A stretch of 64,000 bases of DNA from Paragorgia papillata (GCA_035771165.1 JAWNZC010000468.1:1121001-1185000); one strand, 5' to 3'; counted from the stretch's first letter, positions 1-10,450 are shown. Notes: a model not told the origin generated them from the sequence alone. Numbers and translations: made by a program.

Positions 1-840
1 AGACACAACAAAATGCACAAGCAAAAAGACCAGCGAGAACAAGAAACCAGTCATTAGCTTAGGCAACATTTCAGTTCAAAATTTGAGTAGCCCGTGTCGA
101 TTTAGGCATAAGACATTTCAGAAACTTAAGCTTAATAAACAATAGAAATAATGAGAAAAAAACAAAAAGCCATATGCATTCAATTCGCTAAAAAAGTTAG
201 CCGTCTAGCAATGGAACGTTTATAGCGTCTCACCGTTTTTCTTGTTGAATGCAGATGTCTGTATTCTTCGCTTTTTTTCTTCATATATTCCGTCCTTGTA
301 ATTATAAGACCCTTTTATGTACACCAAGAATGTTGATAATGAATATCTCCATGTAGATGTCTGAACATTATCTCACTTTTCAACGACGATTTGACGAGGC
401 AAACAACTTTGTTTTTGCACGACCGACAGTAAAAATAGGGAACCCAGTAAATGTTGTCTGGAAAGCCAGACACTAGAATGGCTTCCTAAAAGTTCTCAAT
501 TATTTGTGCCGATTTATTGACTTGCAAAAAGCAAAGTTCATATAATAACTTATTTATTGTCTTCGTGTAAATGGTCTGTTTTAGTTAAATATCAAAGTAT
601 TGTCTTTTATGTGGAACTCTATTTTAAAAAAACGGCGAAAGACAAAGCAGCTATAACTTACGTGACCTTCAAACATCGTTTGAAACTGAGGAAGGTCATA
701 TATATATTTTACAAATTTATTGACCAAACAAATTTAATCACTTCAGAATTGTTTTTAACTAAGACACTTATGCTTCTCTTTACAATTTACGTAGATAATT
801 GAAAAGGTAAAAAGGTTATAAATAAAAGATAATTCTCAAA
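1..840. other. AT-rich stretch without a supported gene
   Basis: No open frame here has recognisable domains, and I see no terminal repeats or tandem arrays. The longest frame (557-802, plus) is low-complexity and lacks splice or coding character. Confidence 0.5.
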
Positions 841-841
841 A

Positions 842-1094
842 CTTCACCAGCTCGCTGACTCGTTGTTGACTTGGCTGTTGACATTTCAAACTGTCAGTGC
901 GTAACCGGGGGGGTGGACCCTTTTATACGCTCGCTCCGTGTTTAAGCAAGCGGCGTTTTTGACAACACGGACGTCAACCGGAAGTAAATTGTCGTTGTTT
1001 TCGCGGGGTTTGAGGACATCACGTCCGTGAAGTCAAGTCAGCGACGCCAAACCTCAAGCTTTGCCGTACGTGTTGAAGGTCAAGAACGTCTCAA
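842..1094 (+). other. Candidate 5' exon or promoter-like segment ending in a splice donor
   Basis: This stretch is more GC- and CpG-rich than its surroundings and ends in a good donor-like context (CAAG|GTAAGT at 1092-1099). I see no convincing ATG reading frame, so it could be a non-coding first exon. It also contains one arm of a 35-bp inverted repeat (942-976). The exon reading is weak: no acceptor or downstream coding exon could be paired with it. Confidence 0.2.
942..976 (+). repeat. Left arm of a perfect 35-bp inverted repeat (partner 3628-3662)
   Basis: The 35 bases here are the exact reverse complement of 3628-3662, 2.65 kb away. The core contains AAGCGGCGTTTTTGACAACA-like sequence. 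Identity stops sharply on both sides. It could be a fossil TIR pair or two inverted copies of one repeat. Confidence 0.7.
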
Positions 1095-1099
1095 GGTAA

Positions 1100-2300
1100 G
1101 TGTAATTTCTGGACCAAATTTTACATTTTTTGCAGTAAAACGTTTATAGATAGTGTTCTCAAATGCATATTTTACCGAATCTTTAGAAACAAATTCATGT
1201 CAGTCAACTATTTTTACGGCAGATATAGCTTCGGTTAATAAACCGATGTTTTGCAGTAGATGTCTTCCTCCAAAAGCGTTTTGATACATATATTTCTTTT
1301 AAAAGCTGGTGTAATTGGTCGTTTTACTCGTTTATCCGTCTTTACTGCTTGTGTAACGCTTGTTAGCAAGACCTTTTGAAATGAAATTGTGTTCACAAGA
1401 TCATGCATTTTGCCGTTTGAGATATCACTTCGATAATTTAAATTTCAGAGTTCCCACAGCGAATGTTGTTATTTTTACAAACAAGTTTCAGGCAGTTGTG
1501 ATTTATAAAGTTTATAGTTTGTCAAAAATTTTGAAGCATTTTACCCATAGAAATAATCTAGAAGAGTGTTACTTGATATTAAAAACTATTTTTCTGGGCA
1601 TGCAGTTTTGTTTGCTTGGAAGCGTCGAGTCCTTTTGAGCAAAGCAAAACGACAGCTATATAAGCTAAGTTTTCAAAGTTATCTTGTTGCATAAGCTCAT
1701 GCAGAAGCTGGTGGAAATTTTGAGGTTTTAGTAGATCACAGGTTACATTGTCTTGTAAGAATCTTTGATTTTAAGATGTCCAATAACAATTGCATTTCAC
1801 AATTGTCTAATCGATAAAATGCAGTCCGTATATTATATTTTTTACAAGCACAATCAAACCTTATTTTTTAGTGTCCAAATGCTTGTCCGGCCTCGAGCAT
1901 TTCATAAGGAAATATCAACTAGTTATAGTTTATCCTGATTCATTAAAAACTGCCTCGAGCTCTCAATAGTTTCTGAATTTTAACGTCATTTTAATACACT
2001 TAAGTTGTTTTACTTGATATCCTAAGTTCATGCACATTCTAAATTACATTTTCTGATGGTGTTTCATTAGTGTAACTTGTAATATATTTTTTGTATATTT
2101 ATAATAACAGCTAATACAACAAAGGAAATCTAAAAGAAGTGGATGGAAACAGCTAGAGTAAGCTATAATTAAAAGGCTGGGCTACATGGGTAATCAACTG
2201 TGACAACTATCAAGTCAAGCCCAATGACTTTTATGTACTATGGTGTTATGCAATTTATATTTACACAGGGCAAAATCAAGATTATGGCACTGCAAGTGAT
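1100..2300. other. AT-rich sequence without a supported gene
   Basis: The open frame at 1360-1638 has no recognisable domain, no codon bias and no splice context. Nothing else stands out before the duplicated hairpin block at 2315. Confidence 0.45.
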
Positions 2301-2314
2301 AATATATTGGACTT

Positions 2315-2912
2315 TATTATATAAAATAGAGTGTTTTATTGATTTTTCCGCCACTAATAAAAGTGATAATCTCACATGTGCGATTATTTATGATAATCGC
2401 ACATGTGACGATTATCGCTGAATCAGCATTATAGTTTAATGCAATTTTTGCAAGGCAATAGGACAATTTTTTTATATAATAAACAGAACAATACATGGAT
2501 GCTTGGAAATATGAAATTTATTTCTCGTGTTGACCAGGATATGTCACTCGTTCGCTTCGCTCACTCGTGAGATATCCTGGTCAACACTCGAAATAAATTT
2601 CATATTTCCGCACATCCATGTATTATTCTCTATTTATTATATAAGATAGAGTGTTTTTATTGATTTTTTCCACCACTAATAAAAGTGATAATCTCACATG
2701 TGCGATTATTTATGATAATCGCACATGTGATGATTATCGCTGAATCAGCAATATAGTTTAATGCAATTTTTGCAAGGCAATAGGACAATTTTTTTATATA
2801 ATAAACAGAACAGTACATGGATGTTTGGAAATATAAAATTTATTTCTCGTGTTGAACAGGGATATCTCACGAGTGAGCGAACACTCGAAATAAATTTCAT
2901 ATTTCTGCACAT
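2315..2912. repeat. Tandemly duplicated 320-bp block with palindromes
   Basis: The sequence from 2315 recurs from 2635 at an offset of exactly 320 bp with few changes. Both copies contain the palindrome CACATGTGCGATTA...TAATCGCACATGTG (about 2373-2408 and 2695-2729). Both carry the arm of a foldback starting near CATGGATG. The second copy holds a shortened foldback. The 3' end of an RTE-type retrotransposon abuts it at about 2912. Confidence 0.8.
2484..2640. mobile_element. Foldback (MITE-like) hairpin
   Basis: Two long arms of about 60 bp pair with each other: TACATGGATG...GAAATTTATTTC against the mirror arm ending near 2624. A short loop of CTCGTTCGCTTCGCTCACTCG type lies between them. There is no coding content. 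The architecture is that of a foldback or MITE element. A shortened relative is at 2817-2912 and a hairpin with a similar loop is at 58927-58995. Confidence 0.6.
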
Positions 2913-3365
2913 CATCATCATCATCATAGCCTGTGTGTCCCTCAGGAGGGGTCAGGCCGTCGCGTTGCCGCTCTCCAAGCTGCTCTATCGCTTGTGAGCT
3001 GAAGGTCTATCCCATCTCTTTCATCACCTATTATACAGTCATTCCATCTTTTCCACGGTCTTCCTCTTGGTCGTTTTCCGAGTTCTTTTCTTTCTGCTGC
3101 CCACCTTGTTACTTCGTTCTCGTCTTTCCTTTTCACGTGGCCATACCACCTTAGCCTACTTTCCTGTACTTTGTCCCTCAGCCTAGCTACACCGACGTCT
3201 GCTCTTATGTCAATGTTCCTCATCATGTCTCTTCGTGTGACTCCACGGATGACTCTGAGGCATCGCATTTCCGCTACCTCCAGCCTATGGAGGTCTTGTT
3301 CCTTCACCGCCCACGTTTCTGCCGCGTACAGTGCTAGTTTTATATTAACTTTGGTTTTCTTCTAG
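2911..3365 (-). mobile_element. 5'-truncated RTE-type non-LTR retrotransposon, 3' end with (ATG)n tail
   Basis: The minus strand encodes only the C-terminal tail of a non-LTR reverse transcriptase polyprotein, beginning near YAAETWAV. It is followed by a short 3' UTR ending in a trinucleotide run (CATCAT on plus, 2911-2928). RTE-group elements typically end in such simple repeats rather than poly(A). Loss of everything 5' of the tail is the usual outcome of incomplete target-primed reverse transcription. Confidence 0.75.
2942..3361 (-). pseudogene. Non-LTR reverse transcriptase C-terminal fragment
   Basis: The reading frame is open across about 140 codons. It contains RLRWYGHVKR and RPRGRPWKRW, the conserved C-terminal signature seen after the reverse transcriptase of RTE/BovB-like elements. 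Catalytic palm and endonuclease domains are absent because the insertion is 5'-truncated at about 3365. The frame ends in a stop about 14 nt before the simple-repeat tail. It is a dead fragment, not a host gene; the family call is firm and the exact clade is not. Confidence 0.75.
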
Positions 3366-3627
3366 TTTTAACTTCTAGTTTTATATATTGGTTTTCTAAT
3401 TAGGCCATGACCCCCTTTATTCCACTTCTGAAACTGTTTTATCCTCTTCATTAGCTGGGCGGAAAGAGTTTGCTTACATACTTGTTTGCATAGATGATTA
3501 TTGGTTTGTTTAAAAAGTAAAAACAACTATAGTCTATAGACGTTTTTGCCATCAAGAACGCGAGTTGCTTAACGTAAAGACGCGACGCCACGAACGCCGC
3601 TTTAGATCCAGTCTACTCGCGGACATC

Positions 3628-3662
3628 TGACGTCCGTGTTGTCAAAAACGCCGCTTGCTTAA
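3628..3662 (-). repeat. Right arm of a perfect 35-bp inverted repeat (partner 942-976)
   Basis: Exact reverse complement of 942-976. No target-site duplication could be recognised immediately outside the arms, so a terminal-inverted-repeat role is unproven. Confidence 0.7.
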
Positions 3663-3759
3663 GCTCTCTAAAGTCAACAGCGCGGCGCGGGTTAAAATGC
3701 CGGTCGGCAGTCTCACCTAATCGTATCTCGGCAATCTCGAGAGTCGAGACTGAGCGAAG

Positions 3760-3841
3760 AACGATACGATAATTATTTTTTCTTGCGGATTTTTTTTACC
3801 TTAGTCGTATGACTTATTTGACTAACGCTAAATCCGCCCCT
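3760..3841. mobile_element. Solo right end of the same hAT MITE family as 16059-17400
   Basis: The segment ends in ATCCGCCCCTG at 3841 and is preceded by TTAGTCGTATGACTTATTTGA. It matches the right terminus at 17345-17400 (GTTAGTCGCGTGACTGGTTTGA...GATCCGCCCCTG). The left terminus CAGGGGCGGATCC is not seen here, so this is a truncated copy. Confidence 0.5.
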
Positions 3842-4350
3842 GGATCCGAGTAACCAAAAAGGCAGTCATTGGATAGCGTTTTACTTCCCGAGTCCTGAAA
3901 AAGGCGAGTTTTTTTACTCACTTGTGTTGTTCCTTGATAGAAACTGTTCCCAATGGACATATAATAACCGAACATTACAGTCGCCGTTTTCAGAATTTTG
4001 TGGACAGTATTGTATTTATTACTTAGTATACCGCTGCCGAAAACTCGAAATGAGTGTTATCACGCACAAATTTACCAAAAATCTTGTAAACAACGACCGC
4101 TTAGTTGCTGCGTTTGTAAGGAAACATTTTACCTTGCCGCCGTCTCGGCGGAGTCCTGGCCAGAAAGCCGTTGCAAAATACCCGACACGTGTGTGAATTA
4201 TCAGTAGTGAATTTATTTACAATACAAAATGAATACATAAATTGTTCTTGAATATTGTCATGTTTTCCTCACACTATTTACAGTTCGCCGTGTACATAAT
4301 ATATGTTGCACCAACATAGGTATGTTGCTTTATTAGTTCTCTTTGGTATT
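3842..4350. other. No gene seen; possible Polinton edge
   Basis: The stretch 3899-3925 (TGAAAAAGGCGAG..., ACTCACTT) resembles the reverse complement of 10115-10145. That could mean both are degenerate terminal repeats flanking the Polinton-like gene block. The match is only about 35 bp and imperfect. The open frame at 3924-4196 has no recognisable domain. Confidence 0.25.
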
Positions 4351-4508
4351 ACAGTAAAAACCCGCTAACAAGAACCTACCACTATTAAGAACCTCAGGCT
4401 GAAATTAAGAGTTTATTTATTTATTTATATAAGAATAAATAAGAATATAAGAACCTATCCAACCTGATTTTTGTAAAATATAGGTTCTTGTTAGCGGGTT
4501 TTTACTGT
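4351..4508. mobile_element. 158-bp MITE with 28-bp terminal inverted repeats
   Basis: The ends are exact inverted copies: ACAGTAAAAACCCGCTAACA at 4351 and its complement finishing at 4508, 28 bp each. The interior is AT-rich and non-coding. The CAGTAAAA-type termini resemble non-autonomous Tc1/mariner-pogo elements, but a clean TA duplication is not visible on the right. It sits directly against the decayed 3' end of the PolB gene. Confidence 0.8.
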
Positions 4509-4519
4509 CTATTTAAATA

Positions 4520-7500
4520 TCTAAATACGTAGTGCTCACTCCATCCTCCAGAACCTTACGCTTACCGTAAAAATAAGTAAAGGCGTTCTTTGCCTGTGTG
4601 TAAGTACAAATTGTATTACCCCGCACACGAAAACCTCTGTTTGTCGTGGAGCCTATAGCTTTGCTGCGAATGACACTCAAATAGCTGTCCTTATCAATCG
4701 CATTTGTTCGCTTATTGACCCCTTACAGCTGAACTTCGCCTTCGAGTCATTGAAACAGAAATACATTTTGCTACATAACCCAATTATTCCATCCCCTTCA
4801 AACTTGGCCTTAAATAACCCGTGTGCGTTTATCGTAAGCCCAAACTTCTACACTTTCACCGGAAAGCGCCACGTATGCAGAGTCTGTATCCATCTCACAA
4901 TACTCAAAATCAGAGCGGTCAAGGAATTTGTCAATACAATCATAATAAAACTCAAGCATGCGAAGTTTCGCATATTGATAAACAAAAAACCCAATTTGAA
5001 TCGGTATATCCATTTTAATTGTCGTCTTCGTCTTCTTCTTTCGTAAAAATTGTCATCCACAACGTCTAACTTCCGAAAGTGCGGGTTATTAACGGCAAGC
5101 CCGACGTTTGCCTCTTCACAGTACGTGATGTCTAGATGTTTTTCTTTATTAGTCAACGAACGACCGTAACCCGAGTTTCCGAAAAGTTTGATTGTTTCAG
5201 CTATAATGGCAGTAGAGGGGTCGCGATCCCCCTGACGTCGCGCATCGCTAACTTCGTCGGCGAAACTCTCGAAGCAGCTTTTCGAAACGAATTCAACAAC
5301 CTCGTATATTTCCGTAACTTCTAAGCCGTGCTCCAAATACCATCGTAAAAGTGGCGTTGTTAACAAGATCTTGTCGGCGAACATACTACCAATTAGTCCG
5401 CGTCTAGGTTTTTTACTCGAGTTATTTTCGACAACAAAATTCTGCATGTGCTCTCCAATAGCCTCAAACGGAATATCGACGTTTTTGAAAATCGGACACA
5501 TTTCGGAAAATTTCTCTTTCTTGTTATCAGGGACTTTTATATCGCATTCAACAACGCCGAAAATTTGACCGCGTTTAATCATTGTAAGTAGTTCCGGAGC
5601 TGTCAGAGACGTTCTGACATCTAATTCCTGTGTATATTCCTCAAGACATTCGGTCACCTCATCCGTTTTGCGCAAATTTCGGTACTCACATTCCCAAATT
5701 TGTATCACCGTCAAACCGCGCTGTTCCAAATAGCGTACCTTCTCAAGAGTTCTTTCATAAAGAACCTGCATTGGAACCCCACACCTCTCGTTAAACGTAT
5801 CTTTATTTAGTGCGCAACTATGTCCGTGCCAGTAGCAGCCTTGGTATTCAAATACAGTCTTATTTTCCAAGTCAAATCCATCAACGGGGTACCGTCCTAT
5901 ACGGTGCTCACCTCGGTTATGGGCATGGACGATATTAAAACCGTCACGATGCGCTAGAAAGTCTAGCCATTCAATACTAGACTTGTTAAAATAATTTTGT
6001 CCTTTAAAATTATCTTCCTTCTTCCGCCTAACATAATAGCCACAGGGCATCTCTTGGGCTAAAGCCCAAAGATACAAGGCGTTTGCATCGGCCCCCCAAA
6101 CCCGCTTACATGGTTTGGTGCCACCACGAATGAACGTTTTGTCTTTCTCGTGGTAGCGGTTGAAAATAATGGAGGGTCCTCCTACAATGTTTTTCTTGAA
6201 AGTATAATATAAGGCCTTATCTCGTTCTCGAAATAAACTAAAATAGGTGTTGGCGGCTTCAAGCCCTGAAAAAAGATACTTCATCACTAAACCTGGGACG
6301 GACATACCGTCTTTAAATAAATCTAACTTTTTCGGCTGGTAAAACTGGAACATTTTCTCTATGGCTTCGACAAACGGTTCTCATCTAGATTATTGTACCA
6401 GATCAAATAATCCCGAAATGTCTCCATGTCCTGCTCGCGCCAAACTGAACAACAATACTCGTACTGGTCCGAAGAAATATTTGAATTTCGAAGGGCACTA
6501 AAAAATGCTTCGTGCGAAGGGAGCTGGTCAACTTCTAACTTCTCAACATTATCAAACCATTCGTACAGAAAAAACCTTTCTGCGCACTGCAGTCGTACGC
6601 TTCCAAAAATTCACCGTAGCTATATCCCGGTGCAAGGTAGTTGCAAATATCTAAACATTTTAGACGAGCTGTTTTTAAGCACATATAAGCGTTATTCCAC
6701 TTAACCACAAATTCAAACCCCTTGCTACCTAATTCCTGCTCTAATTTAATTCTTTCGACTTCCTTGAAGATAAACCGTTTTTACATTGATGTCATAACGA
6801 GACGAATTAAAACCGACGACAGGCATTTCCATAAGGAAAAAATCAAATCGCTTTTTTAGCTTTAAAAGTTGGGTTATCCTTTCTCGTCTTCCTCAGGTAA
6901 ATTACTAACCATTACATCTAACTGCGTAAATATATTTTCAAATTTCTCCCTCAGCAACCGATAGCTGGTGTCACTTACTTCAAAAACATAGTTTACAAAC
7001 TCACTGTTTTGCGTCCACAGTTGTTACGAAGCAATTAGCGCTTTCATAACCAGGGACGTTGCTAGCAACCGAAATCGAGGCGGGTACGTGTTCGGAAAGC
7101 CATTGTAGTCTAGCTTCGGACTCATTGGAAATATCGACTTGAAAGCTTTCCAAATCCCAAGTTGCAAAATAGGGATAGAATTTGTCGGTCGGTTCAAACT
7201 CAAAGCCCATATCTTCAAGCTCTTTGAATACGGTCCTATTTACCTGGTAGATACGGCCAGGGAATTTGTGTTTTACGTTAGTGTCACAGGTTTGTTCATG
7301 TCTGGATAATCGGTACAGTTTGGTGAAAATTTGGTCGCATTTATAGCACACGAAACACTCACTGTAGGACCGAATGTCTTTGATATAACTGAAATGCTCT
7401 CCGTATAGATTAACGCACATCGGTTGAAACTCCTCAGCCGAACGCCACACTGAAGTTGCTTGACCGTTTTCATCAATTGAGTACACATGAATAGCTACCT

Positions 7501-7982
7501 CGAAAGTTTTCTCTACAATACACAAGTCGCCAAAATCAACCCCGTCGAAATCCTCACGAGCCAGGCTGGTTTCCTGGAGATATCGGTCGAAAAGGGCCTT
7601 CGTTGCACGTTCTAAGCAGCCCCAATAGGAACGTTAAGCCTTGTTACAGTCACTAACGTCTGAACTAATTTAAAGAATACCCACTTGCTATTTGGTCGCT
7701 GGTTTCTTACCCACTGTAAAATATCTAATGTCCTCAAAACTTCGATAAAATATCTAAAAGTAGTTTCATTATGTACCAACATGGGGGCGTCTAATATATT
7801 TGTATTATTTGAGGCATAAAAAAACGTAATTCCCCCGTTTCTACGTTCCTCAAGACAAAACTATAGCTTAAATTAACTTTAAAAGCGCGATGTTGTTGGC
7901 GGTAAATTCTTCGCAACTCATCTACTAATGTGTCTAACGTGAATGACTCATTTACCCTAATATTGTAAACATCATTACCCAA
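4520..7982 (-). pseudogene. Protein-primed family B DNA polymerase (Polinton/adintovirus type), decayed
   Basis: Fragments in all three minus frames line up in order as one polymerase of about 1,100 codons. The N-terminal segment (7982-7625) is followed by a C2H-type zinc finger and the exonuclease motif WDLES (about 7144-7164). Then come a linker (about 6990-6360), a YWHGHSC endonuclease-like insert (5812-5838), motif B with NSGYGRS (5160-5192) and motif C DTDS (about 4875-4890). At least five frameshifts or stops break it, including near 7620, 7000, 6600-6360 and 5020, so it cannot be functional. Protein-primed PolB of this layout is characteristic of Polintons/Mavericks and adintoviruses. 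The neighbours (basic protein and packaging ATPase, same strand) support this. The 3' end is placed by residual similarity only. Confidence 0.85.
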
Positions 7983-7984
7983 TT

Positions 7985-8302
7985 AACGACCCAAGTTCTT
8001 TCAAAACAGACCCAAAGCACCAAGGTTAAAAAGCCGTCTCCTTTCTGTACCAACACACGGCGTCTTTTGTCCAAAGATGTTGCTTTCGAGGCAAGTAGCC
8101 GCAAATGATGTTTATGTTTTGCGATTTTTCTCTTTTGTGCTGGTGAAAGCTTAACCACGCTTTTTAACACATTCAAAACGACATCGCAAATTGCTTTTAT
8201 ACAACTGGGTTCTACATGTTTCAAAATTACTTTTCGTAATTTCGGCTTTGACTTATACAAGACTCTTAACAGGTTAACGTTCTTCCGCATATGAGTAGAC
8301 AT
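7985..8302 (-). pseudogene. Small basic Polinton-associated protein (possible virion core protein)
   Basis: A Lys/Arg-rich frame starts with MSTHMRK. It has a central basic patch (RKIAKHKHHL, then DKRRRVLVQKG) followed by a hydrophobic run that leaves frame near 8035, implying a terminal frameshift. It lies between the ATPase and PolB genes on the same strand, with only about 40 nt to the ATPase stop. I recall small basic proteins at this position in Polinton/adintovirus-like elements, where a DNA-condensing or core role analogous to adenovirus basic core proteins is suspected. That role is inference; the sequence shows only charge and context. Confidence 0.55.
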
Positions 8303-8341
8303 AATGAAATGATTCAGTTGCCACTCAGGTCAGTTATTTTA

Positions 8342-9014
8342 TCATTTCTTTACGTAAACGATTTGCCATTGATCTGGAAATATTTTCGCGCATAGTCTAT
8401 ATTTATCATCAGTTTGGGAATGCAAATCGACAAAAAGGTAACTGTAAGGTTTTTCAGTAGCATTTTGATAAGCTTCTACTAGATATTGACCACAACCAGG
8501 AAACATTTGTCTGGCTAAAGTATGAATAATTGTTTGGTCGCGTGGGCTTTTGAAAAGAACCATATAATGACAATTAAGTGAACACAGACGCGAGTATTTC
8601 CCTTTATTATACAAAGCCTGCTGTAAAAATATAACGGATATTGATCTGTGATGGGAACCCTTGGTGAATAGATTTGCAAGCTCAACGTTGTCTGACAGTT
8701 CATTTTGTAAATCATCAATGACCATTAGTGTATGAAACGAAGGATCAGTTATACTCTTTACGTCGGGGAAACCCTCGATAAACTGAATGTTTGGAGGTTT
8801 TTCTTGTATCTCTTGAAAAATAGGCTGATAGGCTCCATAACAATATATAATTTGATCTACTTTTTTTATCAATCATATCATGTATATTCTCGAGCAACTT
8901 TTTTACCCAGACAGTCTTTCCCGACCCCGACGGGCCAGAAATCTGAAGACAGAACCAAGATTTAAGTCTTGGGTCCATGGTCTGATAGGAAATGAAAATA
9001 GTTATTGCTATCAC
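8342..9014 (-). pseudogene. FtsK/HerA-type DNA packaging ATPase (Polinton), frameshifted
   Basis: Two overlapping frames together make one P-loop ATPase of about 220 codons. The N-terminal part carries Walker A GPSGSGKT (8910-8934). The second part carries a Walker B-like LMVIDD (about 8707-8731) and then the conserved FLQQALYNKG segment that usually contains the sensor region. The break lies at a T7 run near 8863-8869, consistent with a single-base slippage. Start could be at 9014 or at the internal Met near 8978. Such A32-like ATPases translocate genomes into capsids in Polintons, adintoviruses and relatives. No capsid genes are visible next to it here. Confidence 0.8.
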
Positions 9015-9154
9015 GAAACTTTATTAAAATAAATTTCTTCCGCCTAATGAGTAATAAACTTTTAATCACTTTTTATATCCTCCTCAGATAATAAAGCTTT
9101 CGCAAATAGTAAGGTGACTTAGTATCTCGATAGCAACCACATCGGAAAGACGAA

Positions 9155-9510
9155 ATGCCAAGGGAAACTCCGAAATGGAAGTTTCGGAAAGGCCCATACC
9201 CCTTGTCGGCGAAGTTTCCCAAAGCTTTGACCCATGCAATCAGTAGGACCGAAAAGAGCGACGAGGATTGTCACATATATCTCGTCAACATAGTGGCCAA
9301 AGAAAAAAAACGCCATAGCAACACCCTGCTGCGATCGTTTCGTCCACATTGAATGTTGGAAAAAGTGGAGACGAAGACAGGAAAGAACGGACCTGTCAAC
9401 CGTGCTGTGTGCCGTAAACCGTGGGACACGACACCGATGTGTTCTGCGTGCAAAGAAAGAGGAACGAGCAAAAATTGTTTATTCCGCTTCGCCCACATAT
9501 AAGAAATATG
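9155..9510 (+). pseudogene. RING-like zinc finger fragment inside the Polinton block
   Basis: On the plus strand a frame starts at 9155 with a basic leader. It reaches DEDCHIYLVNI, which would be a Cys-x2-Cys pair with the second Cys changed to Tyr. After a shift at an A-run (about 9301-9309) the next frame gives CCDRFVHIECW, a typical Cys-His-x2-Cys RING/PHD core. A further shift exposes a final Cys-x2-Cys with a following Pro-Trp (about 9405-9425). The order and spacing fit a RING E3-type finger with two frameshifts. It lies between the ATPase and the Bcl-2-like fragment but points the other way. This could be a virus-host interaction gene; the call depends on accepting the shifts. Confidence 0.4.
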
Positions 9511-9571
9511 TGCACAACAATCAAACCGGCTCTTTCAAGAGCCACAAATACACTCGAAAAAATTACAAACG

Positions 9572-9868
9572 TCAAACTTTGTTGGCAGTTCTTTTAATGG
9601 CTTGGCGAAGTGTTTCGGTGTTGCAATAATCGCTCACTTTCAACACTAGAGTCAAATAAGCAATAATTCTACCGAAATTCACAAGATCCATCTCTTGATA
9701 AATAGTATACAAGCTACTCGGCAAGTTATCTCTGTTGATTTGGTCGATAATTCTCTCATACAATTCACCATGCTCTCAAAGGCATCTATTCATGTAGAAA
9801 CATACCGTATCTTTTTCTATATCGATATTATTTTCCCGCAATTCAGCCCAAATTGTTTGTTCGGCCAT
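9572..9868 (-). pseudogene. Bcl-2-like (BH1-containing) fragment next to Polinton genes
   Basis: The minus frame from 9763 encodes DLVNFGRIIAYLTLV (about 9650-9690). It matches the BH1 pattern Asn-x-Gly-Arg-Ile followed by a hydrophobic helix, as in Bcl-2-fold proteins. A start context with MAEQTIW at 9868 reaches it after one frameshift near 9775, giving a short product of about 95 codons. A complete Bcl-2 fold is about 150 residues or more, so the C-terminal BH2 and membrane anchor appear lost or were never present. Anti-apoptotic Bcl-2 homologues occur in several animal DNA virus groups, and the location beside PolB, ATPase and a RING-like gene fits that. The homology rests on one motif. 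Confidence 0.4.
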
Positions 9869-9901
9869 CGTGTTTAAAATGACGTAATCTTAACAAGCAC
9901 T

Positions 9902-9985
9902 CGGCGTTTTATCGGACTCGGAAATGCTTCGGCGTTTTATCGGACTCGGAAATGCTTCGGCGTTTTATCGGACTCGGCAATGCTT
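9902..9985. repeat. Three tandem copies of a 28-bp unit
   Basis: Units start at 9902, 9930 and 9958 (CGGCGTTTTATCGGACTCGG...). The first two are identical and the third differs by one base. They lie just outside the Bcl-2-like fragment, where the element end would be. Repeats are directly adjacent without spacers, so this is not a CRISPR array. Confidence 0.9.
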
Positions 9986-10269
9986 CGTTATCTCTTCGGA
10001 AAAATCCGACTCATTGATTATTCATAACTCATGAATCATTACCCTTAATAACATGCTAATGAGCTATTCCTGCATAAAACGGGCCATTAAGGCCCGCTCT
10101 ATACTACTAACACCTCGAAGTGAGTTAAAAAACTCGCGCCCTCGTTTTTCAACACACTTCTCGGTGTTTTCAAATCAGATATTAAATAAATGGCTTCTCG
10201 TGTATGATATATTACGTAAAAATTATGTCATGTTATGTTTAATATGTTTACTTCATTTTACTTTTATAG

Positions 10270-10450
10270 CCAAGTTTACATAACAAACAGAGAACTTGGT
10301 AATCACATTACTATAATCAACGCGTTTACCAAATTTCCAGGTCTTTGGATTGCCCAGTCCAGAGAAACATTCTTGCCGCAATATATTTACAGTTTGTGCA
10401 AAGACTACATGACTAGAGGAAATTCGCGTAAACGTTACGAACCTGTAAAG
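10270..10450 (+). other. Candidate internal exon, function unknown
   Basis: A 60-codon open stretch is bounded by TTTTATAG| at 10269 and AAAG|GTAAGA at 10450, both good splice signals in the same orientation. It would encode a neutral segment including KFPGLWIAQSRETF. I do not recognise it and could not pair it with another exon, so this is only a splice-bounded open segment. Confidence 0.25.

Noticed and set aside
4750..6704. Plus-strand ORFs across the PolB region
   Set aside because: Antisense to clear PolB motifs on the minus strand.
9119..9498. Minus-strand ORFs (9119-9349, 9271-9498)
   Set aside because: They lie opposite the RING-like fragment, contain aromatic low-complexity runs and match no family I know.
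9902..9985. 28-bp repeats resembling a CRISPR array
   Set aside because: Repeats are directly adjacent without unique spacers and the sequence is eukaryotic.
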